DNA of 64,000 nt from Phocaeicola sartorii JCM 17136 = DSM 21941. GTDB lineage: Bacteria; Bacteroidota; Bacteroidia; Bacteroidales; Bacteroidaceae. The notes under the pieces were generated by a model. That model worked only from the letters and a program-made list of their open reading frames with translations. It was not told the DNA's origin and searched no databases. The DNA lies in contig NZ_BAKM01000004.1 of the NCBI RefSeq assembly GCF_000614185.1, positions 62,001-126,000 of the forward strand, in the 5' to 3' direction. Position numbers and translations under genes: made by a program. Below are positions 1-9,662 of the stretch, in pieces; position 1 is the first letter of the stretch, and every line of letters starts with the position of its first letter.

Positions 1-722
1 AAGCCGGGCACATCTGTACGAATTGTCTGATATCCACCGGAATAAAGAGCTATTTGTCCTAACAACGCTTCAGCAAATCCTTTAGAAAAACGTTCTGCAG
101 TAATGCCACCTTCTCCCAGTGGATACATCAATGCCTCTGCCTCCTTCAATATCTCAATAAGATTATCATAAATTTCAAAGCGGGAAGTTAATGAATAATC
201 TTCCACATTGTTATTTTCATATCCATAAGGTACATCACCATAATGTTTTACCAAATCGAAATAGCAGAAAGCCTTCATTGTTAAAGCCTCACCATAAAGT
301 TGAGTCCAATCATTTACTTTTCCTGCAGCCACAGCATCTTGAAATGCAGTTTTACCAGCTACCAATTCTGCGACTCTAGATGCACGTGCAATCGTAGTAT
401 AAAGCCCGTTGAAGCCTGAACCACCCGCATTTACACTTAACAATTCCGGTAAAAGTCTGGCGTTGGCATTATTCAAAGAACCTATTTCCGGATATATTTC
501 AGAGTCTGAACCAATAGGATCATTCCAACGATAAGCCCCCATAATACAATTCTGCCGATAATTAGCATAACACCAAGACAGAATTTTAAAAGTTTCAGAA
601 GTAGAAGAGGTTACAAACTCATCTCCTGTGTTCTCCGGTGAAGAAGTATTCAGATAATCACTACATTGAGCAAAAGAACAGCATAGTGCCAATGCAGATA
701 TATATGTTACTAATTTATTCAT
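1..722 (-). CDS. SusD/RagB-like glycan-binding lipoprotein, C-terminus outside window
   Basis: The reading frame is open from an ATG at 722-720 to the left edge of the window, so only the first 240 or so residues are visible. It starts with a lipoprotein signal peptide whose lipobox-like stretch ends in Cys (CSFAQCSDYL). The following helical segment, with the pattern EALTMKAFCYFDLVKHYGDVPY, is the classic SusD-family TPR-like signature (an 'R/KA..YF.LV..YGDVP' block). Family knowledge: SusD proteins sit on the cell surface and cap the partner TonB-dependent SusC channel, binding oligosaccharides. It lies 30 bases downstream of the SusC-like gene at 753-4229 on the same strand, so the two form a susCD pair. 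The glycan cannot be told from this fragment. Confidence 0.9.
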   Translation of the reverse strand, partial: MNKLVTYISALALCCSFAQCSDYLNTSSPENTGDEFVTSSTSETFKILSWCYANYRQNCIMGAYRWNDPIGSDSEIYPEIGSLNNANARLLPELLSVNAGGSGFNGLYTTIARASRVAELVAGKTAFQDAVAAGKVNDWTQLYGEALTMKAFCYFDLVKHYGDVPYGYENNNVEDYSLTSRFEIYDNLIEILKEAEALMYPLGEGGITAERFSKGFAEALLGQIALYSGGYQTIRTDVPG

Positions 723-752
723 AATAATTAATTTAATGATTTGTTTTTTTGA

Positions 753-3700
753 TTAGAAAGCAAGATTCAAGCCTACCACAAACGAACGTGCTCTAGGATA
801 AGTTCCCCAGTCCAATCCTACTGTAGGATATTTCGCCTTGTTCTGAGAGGTATTGGCACTAACTTCAGGATCCAAGCCTGAGTAACCGGTCAAAGTAAAC
901 AAATTGTAAATTGTTCCATAAATACGCAATTTGCTCAAACCAGCCTTATGCAAAACTTTATCGGGCAATGAATATCCCAATGTCAGTGTGTTCAAGCGCA
1001 AATAAGAACCATCTTCGATAGCAATACTGGAAGTAACCCCATTTTCACTATAAGGTAATGGCAAATTAGCATTTACATTAGCTGCATTTAATTGCTCAGG
1101 AGTAGTGAGACGAACCAATTTCCCATCTACCACGTCATAAATCTTATAGGAGTCTTTCATAAAACCAAGTTTATTCTCATATACTCCCTTTTCTTTCGCA
1201 CCGTATAAAGAAGCGATTTTATTCACATTATACACATCATTACCATAACTCCAGTTAAAATACAATCCTAAATCAAAATTTTTATAAGTTGTATTGATAT
1301 TGAAACCACCTGTATGAACAGGATTCATATCACCAATAATGGTAACATCTTTCTCATCAATGCCGCCACTATTGTCCATATCCTTAAATTTTGGAAGACC
1401 CGGATAAGCATTTTGTCCGGACGGACGGTCCACCCCATGTACAGGATTAATAAAAGAACCTAAATCCGCCACACCCTCTTTCAATATATATTGTCCGTTT
1501 ACATAATTAAAATCATCTGTGGTATAAAAGCCGTCATATATAAAACCTCTGACCATGCCCACAGGTTTTCCTTCCTGCAAAATATAATCCTCACCAGGGA
1601 AACTGCTGCTGCCACACCAACTAGAGCCATATAAACCTGTTACATTTTCTGCCAATTTATCGACCTTGCCTTTATTGAAATTTATATTCATACCAGCCGT
1701 GATATTCCAATCTTTATTTTCATAAATCACACCAGACAAAGAAAACTCAATTCCCTTATTACTAGTCTGGCCAATGTTATCATACGTAGAGGTGAATCCG
1801 GTAATTCCGGGAAGCGAAGTCAACATCAGCAAATCCTTCGTTGTATTCCAATATAAATCCAAAGACCCCCACAAACGATTCTTTAAAAATCCGAAATCGA
1901 AACCAAGGTTACGTGTAATAGTTGTTTCCCATTTTAGATTTTTATTTGCCATCTGTTCCGTTGAAAGATCGTATGAAGATGAATACTGGTTATTCAATAT
2001 ATATTGATATCGCAAATCAGTTTCAGAAGTCCAAGTTTGTGACCATAAATCAGAACTGATGCCATCATTACCTACCGTACCATAAGACAAACGAACTTTC
2101 AGATTATCCAACCAGTCTTTCGTTCCTTCCATGAAAGATTCTTCAGAAAGACGCCATCCGAAAGCAGCGGCAGGAAAATATCCCCAACGATGTTCGGGCG
2201 AAAACTTAGAAGAGCCATCGGCACGGAATGTCACAGTAAACAAATAACGGTCCATCAATGTATAATTAGCACGACCAAAGAATGAGAGAATACGTCCGGG
2301 AATATCTACTCCAGAAGAGAATTTACTTGTTCCATGTTCCGCATCATATTGGTTAATCATAGCAAAAGCATTGTCCTTTGTGAAATTAGATGGGAAGTGA
2401 CTAGCTGAAATCGACACTTTACTACCACCTGAATCTGTAACCTCATGACCCAACAGAATATTCAGGCGATGCTGTTTGGGTAAGAAGTTAAAATCATAAC
2501 TCACTGTATTCGTCCAGCGAAGCCCCCAGCTGTCACGCTTCGTATATTCCACATTTCCCGCATACAGCTTAGCGCCTGTTTCGTCATCCAAATAATTATT
2601 ATAAATAGCTCCTCCCCATTTTTTATCTTGTTCCCATGACTGATTTAAAGTAAAATCAGTGTGATAAGCAAAGCCGTCAAACAATCTCCAATTTAAAGAC
2701 AAAGTTCCACGAAGTCTTTGCTTGATATATAACGGATCATAATCACCAATACGGGCAACCGGACTATAAGTGTCCCAAGTGGACTGACGCCCATACATTT
2801 CCATATTTCCTTCACGCAAAGCATTCAAATCCCCCAAGATATCACCGGTAGCAATCGGACGAAAACGGTAAGAAGATGAAAGCAATGAGCCAGAGCCATT
2901 AGTTGTCCCTTCATCTCCCATAGTACGCATATCACTATAACGGGTATCCAGATTAATATCCAGATTATCACGTAACTTCTGATTGACCTTCAACGAAATC
3001 CCTCCACGCTTGGCATAAGAGTTCAGCTTCATGCCTTCCTCATCCATATAGTTCATCGCAAACAAAACCTTTGTTTTTTCTGTACCTCCACTAACAGACA
3101 AATCATGGTTATGGGACACAGAACTATTATACACATCTTTCTGGATGTTATAATTCTTGGTGTTACGATAACTTTCTATACCTCCCGTATTACTACCAGA
3201 ATAATCACCGATGCCATACAATTTTTCGAATGGCAAACGATATGCATCGCCACTAGCCGCAGCATTCGCCCAAACAAACGATAAATAATCATAAGGATCC
3301 AATGTTTCCAAATATTTAGTCGGCGTATTAAATTTAACATAACCATTATAAGAAACAGAAACTTTCCCTTCTTTCGCTCCCTTTGTAGTCACAAGGATTA
3401 CACCATTGGCACCACGTGCACCATAAATAGCAGTAGAAGACGCATCCTTCAGGACGTCAATGCTTTCCACTTGATCGGAAGGAATATCATTTAAAGAATT
3501 CACTGTTACACCATCTACCAGAATCAGAGGTTCATTACTTTGCGAAATAGAGCCTCCTCCTCGCACACGGATAGAAATAGCCGCGTCAGGACGCCCGTCT
3601 TGTGATGTAATGTTCACACCGGGAAGTTTACCCTGCATAGCCTGCGCCACATTAGAAACAGGCATGACCGATACAGTCTTACCACTGACAGAAGCAACTG

Positions 3701-4229
3701 AACCTGTCAAATCCTTTCGTTTAATTGTTTGATAACCAATTACAACTACCTCGTCAAGCACCTCATTATCACTCTCCATTTTAATAGCAAACGCATGCTG
3801 GCTACCGACTTTTATGTTCTGAGTCTTATATCCGATATACGAAATAACCAATGTAGCATTTGCGGGAACCTCCAATACAAACTTCCCATCCAAATCCGTA
3901 ACCGTCCCTGTAGTAGTTCCCTGAACCAAGACTGATACTCCAATCATAGGCTCACCTGTTTCATCAATAATGGTTCCGGTGACCCTTTTCACCTGAGTAA
4001 CAAGTTGAGTGCCAAAGTTCCTAACATCGGCAGAAACCTCAGCCATCATCGGTGCGACACTTATGGACATTGCGGCCGACAAGCTCCAAATAAGAAAAGA
4101 ACGGCTGGCTTTACAACCGTATGCGCTTGCAAACAAACGCCTTGTTTTCTGAACATTTTCCATACTTTCCTGGGTTAACAAATAATCATTTTTAGATTTA
4201 ATAGTTCCTTTTGTGTTCTCTTTAAGCAT
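753..4229 (-). CDS. SusC/RagA-like TonB-dependent outer-membrane transporter
   Basis: This 1158-residue protein has the order expected of a SusC: an N-terminal signal region (hydrophobic stretch near residues 45-62), a carboxypeptidase-regulatory-like CNA-B domain (VTGTIIDETGEPMIGVSVLV), a TonB-box-like DEVVVIGY, a plug domain with the GARGANGVILVTTKG signature, and a C-terminal beta-barrel ending in aromatic-rich GLNLAF. It imports glycan fragments bound by its SusD partner, using TonB energy. I keep the ATG at 4229 because the only good -7 box (4264-4271) predicts a short leader ending there; an internal Met23 is the alternative. The frame is intact, unlike many long genes in the window. 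Substrate is unknown; position next to pectin genes suggests a plant-cell-wall glycan, as inference only. Confidence 0.93.
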   Translation of the reverse strand: MLKENTKGTIKSKNDYLLTQESMENVQKTRRLFASAYGCKASRSFLIWSLSAAMSISVAPMMAEVSADVRNFGTQLVTQVKRVTGTIIDETGEPMIGVSVLVQGTTTGTVTDLDGKFVLEVPANATLVISYIGYKTQNIKVGSQHAFAIKMESDNEVLDEVVVIGYQTIKRKDLTGSVASVSGKTVSVMPVSNVAQAMQGKLPGVNITSQDGRPDAAISIRVRGGGSISQSNEPLILVDGVTVNSLNDIPSDQVESIDVLKDASSTAIYGARGANGVILVTTKGAKEGKVSVSYNGYVKFNTPTKYLETLDPYDYLSFVWANAAASGDAYRLPFEKLYGIGDYSGSNTGGIESYRNTKNYNIQKDVYNSSVSHNHDLSVSGGTEKTKVLFAMNYMDEEGMKLNSYAKRGGISLKVNQKLRDNLDINLDTRYSDMRTMGDEGTTNGSGSLLSSSYRFRPIATGDILGDLNALREGNMEMYGRQSTWDTYSPVARIGDYDPLYIKQRLRGTLSLNWRLFDGFAYHTDFTLNQSWEQDKKWGGAIYNNYLDDETGAKLYAGNVEYTKRDSWGLRWTNTVSYDFNFLPKQHRLNILLGHEVTDSGGSKVSISASHFPSNFTKDNAFAMINQYDAEHGTSKFSSGVDIPGRILSFFGRANYTLMDRYLFTVTFRADGSSKFSPEHRWGYFPAAAFGWRLSEESFMEGTKDWLDNLKVRLSYGTVGNDGISSDLWSQTWTSETDLRYQYILNNQYSSSYDLSTEQMANKNLKWETTITRNLGFDFGFLKNRLWGSLDLYWNTTKDLLMLTSLPGITGFTSTYDNIGQTSNKGIEFSLSGVIYENKDWNITAGMNINFNKGKVDKLAENVTGLYGSSWCGSSSFPGEDYILQEGKPVGMVRGFIYDGFYTTDDFNYVNGQYILKEGVADLGSFINPVHGVDRPSGQNAYPGLPKFKDMDNSGGIDEKDVTIIGDMNPVHTGGFNINTTYKNFDLGLYFNWSYGNDVYNVNKIASLYGAKEKGVYENKLGFMKDSYKIYDVVDGKLVRLTTPEQLNAANVNANLPLPYSENGVTSSIAIEDGSYLRLNTLTLGYSLPDKVLHKAGLSKLRIYGTIYNLFTLTGYSGLDPEVSANTSQNKAKYPTVGLDWGTYPRARSFVVGLNLAF

Positions 4230-4263
4230 GTTTCATAATCATAGTATCTTAAATCACACATTG

Positions 4264-4271
4264 CAAAAGTA
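4264..4271 (-). promoter_or_regulatory. Bacteroides-type -7 box upstream of susC
   Basis: Read on the - strand this is TACTTTTG, an exact match to the Bacteroidetes TAnnTTTG -7 element. It is 35-42 bases upstream of the ATG at 4229. No clear TTTG -33 element is seen at the usual spacing. Confidence 0.5.
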
Positions 4272-4409
4272 GAAATATTTTCGGAAAACAAAAATTATTT
4301 CGCATTATTTTCTTTTTATTTAATTTCGTTTTACTTCGTTTCTGAGATATATAATCATATAAAAGAAAACAATCAATACAAAACATTAAATATATATACT
4401 ATATATCTC

Positions 4410-6430
4410 TCAATCAAACAACATTTGAGGGAAGAGCGCACTTTCGTTTCCTTTCAGCCAAGCTAAATTAAACTTATAATAAAAGCGGCTTGTTATCAGA
4501 TGAATCATATTATCAGGTGTTTGTGTTCCGGCCAAGTAGCCACGAGGCTCAGCATGATTCTCATCCATTTCAAAAAACTGGGTCCAAGCCCCACCATTAA
4601 GAAAACGATAAATACCATCAGTCAACAAGCGTTTTACAGGCCAGGTCTTACCTTCATCGTATGACAAAGCAGCATACATGCCATATCCTTTAAAAGGCTT
4701 TCCTGATTGATCAGTAAACATCATTCCACGCTCCTCTTTCGAAGTACGATAAGGATGCTCAGTAAAAGAAATCAGCAAAATAGGACCTTCATTCAAACGC
4801 ATCAATACCAGCCGTTGTCCTCCATCAATGGGTGGAAATTCCGAAGCAGAATAATGCCAAGTCTTGCCCATATCATCAGATACACTCATAGGCATACGTA
4901 GACGTCCTTCTTTATCACGAATACTATTGTTACGTCCCAATGCCATCAATCTGCCATCCTTCAATTGCACCACTCCGGCATGGATTCCGGCGATAGTGGT
5001 ACCTGTCCCTCCCTCTTTAAAATCAGGCAAGGGCGCTCCATCCCACGGGTCCGTCCAAGTTTTTCCCTTATCCTTACTGATATGAACAGCAGCCCCGTCT
5101 CTTCCACCGGGTCCGGCATCACAAGCCTGAACAAACCAGCCTTCCTTTGTAATAGAGGTTCCGGCTATCACTTGATGGCGTCTCGTATGCTCTGGAGCAA
5201 TCATACGAGGTTTACTCCAAGTTTGTCCATTATCTGTACTTGTACGCAAAGTCATCATCAAATTCTGCCAATGTCCGGCCGCTTCCACTCCATTGATATG
5301 GTAAAGAGTCCCTTGGCGGTCGTTCAACAATGCAGTTCCGGTCAAATTACGATCAGCTATCTGATAAAACATACGAGGCTTTTCCCATTCACGGCTTCCG
5401 GCACGCAAGCGCGAAGAGAGCACCACCATCTCACGGCCTTTTTCTTCATTGGTAGAAAACCACACAGCCAACAAGTCTCCATTATCACACCAAGTCAATG
5501 CCGGCTGATGATTATGCTTGAAAAAAGGCGTTCCACTATGCGCATCCGGTTCATGCACATAAACCAAAGGAGCAGTGAAGACTGGTTCCGTGACACATTG
5601 AGAGGCCCAATTCCATTTTATCTGAGACACGACATACTCATCTTTTGGCTGAGAAAGCGGAGCGGTCTGCGGATACTCTGCCTGTACCACCCGAAAGCCT
5701 GTCATTGCATGTTTGTCCTCCGGCAACATAGCCATACGGTTTGCCGAACGGAGATATTTCACCGGTGTATTATGACTCCCTCCTCTGGTCACCCGTGCCA
5801 TACCGTCCGAATAGCCGACAGGGTCAGTCTGTTCCTTGTCTATATAGGGCCCATACCAGTCCAGACACCATTCCTCCACATTTCCACACATATCATATAA
5901 CCCCCATTCGTTGGGAGGAGTTTGTGCCACTTTCAAGGACAAGGGTTTTAGAGAAGCCGTTATCACTTGATTCTTTTGCCAGGCGGCAGGAAGCTTGTCA
6001 TCCATATAGAAGTTCCAGTAACGGCCTGCCTTACATGCATATTCCCATTCAGCTTCGGTAGGCAGACGATACGTTTTTCCTTCTTTCCGGGTCAACCAGT
6101 CACAAAAGGCAACGGCATCTTGATAAGTTACGAACACCACCGCTTCGTCATCTTCATTTGAGAAACCATTTTTACCACGCAGCGACTTGTGTCCGGGACA
6201 GAACAATTCATATTGCGCATTAGTCACTTCGGTCAGTCCCATTTTAAACGGTTTAGATATGTGCACCTTATGCATAGGTGCTTCATCATAATTTTCATCT
6301 TCACCCAAAGTCCCCATATAGAAATTTCCCGCAGGTATTTCTATCATTGGAATCAATTCACTTTGTGCCATAATACTTGCCGGCCATATCATGATGCTAA
6401 CTATTGTACTTACTAAAACTTCAATTTCAT
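4410..6430 (-). CDS. Exported FGE/SUMF1-fold domain fused to BNR (sialidase-like) propeller, frameshift in signal peptide
   Basis: The N-terminal half has the formylglycine-generating-enzyme fold signature: IPAGNFYMG, ATNAQY-type EVTNAQYELF, YRLPTEAEWEYA, MCGNVEEWCLDWY, RGGS and GFRVV. The C-terminal half has four Asp-boxes of the sialidase type (STDNGQTW, SKDKGKTW, SDDMGKTW, SYDEGKTW). The open frame runs back to 6545, but the natural start is probably ATG 6430-6428: that frame reads MKLKF then stops. Adding one T to the four-T run (plus-strand A run 6415-6418) gives a continuous signal peptide ending ASIMAQ. The FGE part lacks the Cys pair of true FGEs (RGGS is followed by HNTPVKYLRSANR), so sulfatase activation is unlikely. 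A carbohydrate-active role for the propeller is likely, but its substrate is unknown. Confidence 0.8.
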
Positions 6431-6459
6431 TTCGTATCTGATTAAAATATGTCTTGATA

Positions 6460-6467
6460 CAAAAGTA
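6460..6467 (-). promoter_or_regulatory. -7 box for the FGE/sialidase fusion gene
   Basis: TACTTTTG on the - strand, matching TAnnTTTG, 30 bases before the ATG proposed at 6430. Its position supports that start over the longer open frame, which would begin upstream of the promoter. Confidence 0.45.
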
Positions 6468-6590
6468 ACAGGCTATCAAAGAAGAACAAGGTAAAAATTG
6501 GTCTTTTATGTGCACAATTTTGCAACAGGCGAACAAACCTATCAAAAAAAGATTTCAGTCTTTCTTATCGCCCCCTCTTCTAAAGTTTGT

Positions 6591-7345
6591 AATTTCTGCT
6601 ACCACTGCTACCACCATTTTACCAAATCTCCTATGAATAGGGAGATATAGGGGTGGTGGCAGCACATTTTTTTATGTATGAAATACGCCTGCTACCACCA
6701 CTTATCCCCTTTTTTATTCCATAAGAGGAAGATGTTTGGGTAAAATTCGTATGCCTTCTATGCCGATTTGCTATGATTACCGTAGTATTGGTAAACTTGG
6801 TGGCAACTGTCATCCATCTTGACCGTAAGTCATGATTGTTTCAACCCGACAAAGAAATAGCTCTTGAAAGAGTCAACTGATATTATAACTAAGTATTAAC
6901 TCCGTCAACCATCCTGATAAGTAAGATGAAGGAGCAGTCAACCTAAAGCGTTAAGCAACAGTCTGAACTACAGTTTCATCAGCCTAAGACTCTGGTTCCA
7001 TCAGGTTGAAACTACAGTTCCATCAGGTTGGAACTACAGTTCTATCGGGTTGGAACTACAGTTTCGTCCTTTTGTAACTGTTTGAAACTCCCAGTCTTTT
7101 CATGGACACAATATAGCTTGACGCTTTAGGTTGACTGCTCCTTCATCTTACTTATGAGATAATACGTATGTGCGGGACAACACTTCCGTAAAAAGTAGAA
7201 AAGACATACTGATAATATGAGAAAAGTAGAAAAAGTGGTGGCAGCAGGCGTATTTCATACATAAAAAAATGTGCTGCCACCACCCCTATATCTCCCTATT
7301 CATAAGAGATTTGCTAAAATGGTGGTAGCAGTGGCAGCAGTTTTG
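6591..7345. repeat. Nested inverted-repeat element (113-bp arms) between two PUL blocks
   Basis: Positions 6591-6703 and 7233-7345 are near-perfect inverted copies of each other (113 bp, about five mismatches by eye). The arms are rich in GGTGG(C/T)AGCA-type triplets. A second, perfect 35-bp inverted repeat (6917-6951 with 7121-7155) lies inside, and the centre holds five tandem 22-bp units. No believable coding frame fills the 960-base gap between the flanking genes, so the whole gap is non-coding. It could be a non-autonomous mobile element or a remnant, or a phase-variable segment; neither transposase nor recombinase is adjacent. Seen directly: the repeats. Function: unknown. Confidence 0.85.
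6965..7074. repeat. Five tandem 22-bp repeats at the centre of the nested palindrome
   Basis: Units begin at 6965, 6987, 7009, 7031 and 7053, consensus GAACTACAGTTCCATCAGGTTG with changes in each copy (unit 2 most diverged). They abut with no spacers, so this is not a CRISPR array. Flanked by the perfect 35-bp inverted repeat 6917-6951/7121-7155. Confidence 0.8.
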
Positions 7346-7434
7346 CAAAGCTCTATGGTAGGAGGCGAGTTCAAATTATAAATGCGACAGTTGTATTGAT
7401 GAGCTGTTTAGAAATACATTCTTAAGAGACACCC

Positions 7435-7472
7435 CAAAAAAGGGAGAGAGCATTTGCCATACGCCCTCTCCC
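7435..7472 (-). terminator. Intrinsic terminator after second susD
   Basis: On the - strand a GGGAGAG/CTCTCCC hairpin (arms 7466-7472 and 7442-7448) is followed by a run of six T residues (A run 7436-7441 on +). It lies just after the stop of the SusD gene at 7506. Confidence 0.65.
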
Positions 7473-7505
7473 CCATACGTTTATTTTCGTTTGATGAATG
7501 AATTA

Positions 7506-9659
7506 TTATTCCTGTTTAAAGCCATAACCATTCGTAAAGCCACCGGCAGCCATTACATTAGGAGTAAACGGCCACAAATAGATAGGAGCCGAAACGTAAT
7601 CATAATCCCAAAACAGATACTTATCATATTCATCTCTATAATCAACCAAATCAATACCCCAATTAACTTTGGCATATCCTTGGCTTTCAAGAGATGCTGC
7701 CTCTTCTTCAGACACGATTTCAAACAACCCTTTTATTGCCAGATTGGTAGCAGGAGCCGAATTTCCATAATTCAATCCCATTTCTTCCCAATTATCCTTT
7801 TGTCCGCGCCATCCCGGATAAAGCACCGGATCATTGACCTTGTCCATCGGACACTGCGCTGTCAAACGATGACCATATATAGTTTTTGCATCAACTAATT
7901 TTGTCCATATATAAGCAGAAATGATATTACCATTTTCAAACTCATAATAACCTTTAGTTGCCAGACCATCCATCATAGCTTTAGTCATGTCTTTGATTCT
8001 TTTTATATCTTCCGGAAGATAACCAGAACGAATCAATGTCCAACGACGATCACCTTCACCTGCATATTCAAAACCCCGTTCTTCAATAATCGCACGAACC
8101 AGATCATTGCCAAAAGATGCAATAAAGCCATCTGTGTCAGCCAAACCTTGCGGGAACGAACGTTCACGAACTGTTTTTAAATATTGTTTACCTGTAACCA
8201 CATCACCTAATGCCGCACATACTTCCGCATAGCCCAAATAAACTTCAGACATACGCATATACGGACCATTGATACCTGATTTACGCTGTGCAGCCACCCA
8301 TGGATTAGCCTGACGGTTCTCATCCCATTTATTCAATGTCAAGCCACCGCCTTCAGCTTTTGAGTTGGGGACAAAAGGAATCAACTTCTCAACCCCTTTA
8401 CCATTACTGCCGGTCATAGTAATGCTCACGTCACGACGCATATCATTCGGATCAAAGATTCCATAAAAATAAGCAGGATTTATACGTCCCTGTCCATAGC
8501 TCTTACATGGATACGCTGCCTTTGAGCCACCAGATGAAGGACGGCCGAAAGAATAGGGGCGACCATCATTTCCACCACCTTGCTGCATGGGATATTCATA
8601 AATAGACTCATCCGCATAAATAGCATCATCCATATGCATCTGTTCAAAGAAATACTGGTAAGGATTATTGAAAGTACGTCCGGATTTATCCGAGGCACCC
8701 CGTGGATCAGTCAAATGAAACTGTGCATTACCCGGATCAGCCAACAAAGCCTCATAGTATTTTTTAGCTATCGTGTACAAGTTCTGCCAATCAGAACGAC
8801 GTCCGTAAGTAGCTCCATTATTTTCTTTTCCCTTGTTTTCAAATGTCATGCTTTCCCCTTTTCCATTTACACGTTTAATATCGCCACGACGGGTCTGATA
8901 TCCAGCTGCATCCAAACACATTCTTCCAATCAAAGCCTGCACATAGGTTTTAGAAAAATAATTTTTATTGGCAGCAGCAATGCCGGGAATGGAACCGATG
9001 GTGTACATCAAAGGTTCCACTTTCTGCAAATCTTCAATACATACATCATAAATAGAATCACGGGAAACCAAACCTTTAGGCACAACACCATAAACACCTA
9101 CGTATGGTACGTCCCCGAAGTTCTTGCACAGTTCACGATAAGCCGTAGCACGCATAGCTATCGCCTCACCATACATTTGCCCCATCTCTGATTGTCCACC
9201 ATTGATGATCGATTCAAAATTCGATGCGTTTTCCATGGATGTTATCACCGCATTGGCTTTGCTCACAACCGAATACAAGCTAGCATAAATATCATTCTCC
9301 TTCAAATATGAAGTCAATCCATAGCTACCTGCATAAGTACCGTTTTGATAAAGACATTCCGGATAGTGACGTCCCAGCTGGTTAGAGAAAGACTCCGGGT
9401 GACGTTCTATATCAGACCCGGCAATATCAGCAGCATAAAACAATCCATCGCCAAAAACCTTATTCTGCGCACAATCCCTCCACTGTTCATAAGCACCGTC
9501 TAATGCCGCACGTGCTGTTGTCGGATTAGAAAAGACAAAATCCGAATCTACAATAGAAGGAGAGCCAACCTCCAAATAATCACTACATGCTGTAGTCAAA
9601 AACATTCCAGCAAAGAAAAGTGTTGAATATACTATTTTTTTCATACGATTCATCTCCAT
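7506..9659 (-). CDS. SusD/RagB-like glycan-binding lipoprotein (second pair)
   Basis: A 717-residue lipoprotein: the signal peptide ends in LTTACSDYLEVGSP, a lipobox followed by the SusD-typical 'C.DYL' start. Internal features fit the family: EAIAMRATAYRELCKNFGDVPYVG (SusD helix block) and a late ERGFEYAGEGDRRWTLIRSG block, the usual 'E...E..GEG.R..DLRR' region. It is longer than the usual 500-600 residues. It begins three bases after the stop of the SusC-like gene at 9663-12891, so they are co-transcribed and likely translationally coupled. The start could also be Met6 (MKKIVYS), which is a more typical signal-peptide start. The frame is intact. Confidence 0.92.
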   Translation of the reverse strand: MEMNRMKKIVYSTLFFAGMFLTTACSDYLEVGSPSIVDSDFVFSNPTTARAALDGAYEQWRDCAQNKVFGDGLFYAADIAGSDIERHPESFSNQLGRHYPECLYQNGTYAGSYGLTSYLKENDIYASLYSVVSKANAVITSMENASNFESIINGGQSEMGQMYGEAIAMRATAYRELCKNFGDVPYVGVYGVVPKGLVSRDSIYDVCIEDLQKVEPLMYTIGSIPGIAAANKNYFSKTYVQALIGRMCLDAAGYQTRRGDIKRVNGKGESMTFENKGKENNGATYGRRSDWQNLYTIAKKYYEALLADPGNAQFHLTDPRGASDKSGRTFNNPYQYFFEQMHMDDAIYADESIYEYPMQQGGGNDGRPYSFGRPSSGGSKAAYPCKSYGQGRINPAYFYGIFDPNDMRRDVSITMTGSNGKGVEKLIPFVPNSKAEGGGLTLNKWDENRQANPWVAAQRKSGINGPYMRMSEVYLGYAEVCAALGDVVTGKQYLKTVRERSFPQGLADTDGFIASFGNDLVRAIIEERGFEYAGEGDRRWTLIRSGYLPEDIKRIKDMTKAMMDGLATKGYYEFENGNIISAYIWTKLVDAKTIYGHRLTAQCPMDKVNDPVLYPGWRGQKDNWEEMGLNYGNSAPATNLAIKGLFEIVSEEEAASLESQGYAKVNWGIDLVDYRDEYDKYLFWDYDYVSAPIYLWPFTPNVMAAGGFTNGYGFKQE

Positions 9660-9662
9660 TAA

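Noticed and set aside
191-379. 62-residue + strand frame at the left end
   Set aside because: Antisense to the SusD-like gene that covers 1-722; composition is not protein-like.
4965-5900. 311-residue open frame on the + strand
   Set aside because: It lies fully antisense to the FGE/sialidase fusion, has no domain-like pattern and is rich in His/Ser/Arg as expected from a reverse-frame shadow.
6631-6813. 60-residue frame inside the nested palindrome
   Set aside because: Low-complexity shadow of the repeat arms; not conserved in the opposite arm.
6965-7074. Possible CRISPR array
   Set aside because: Repeats are directly adjacent 22-bp units with no spacers and no cas genes.
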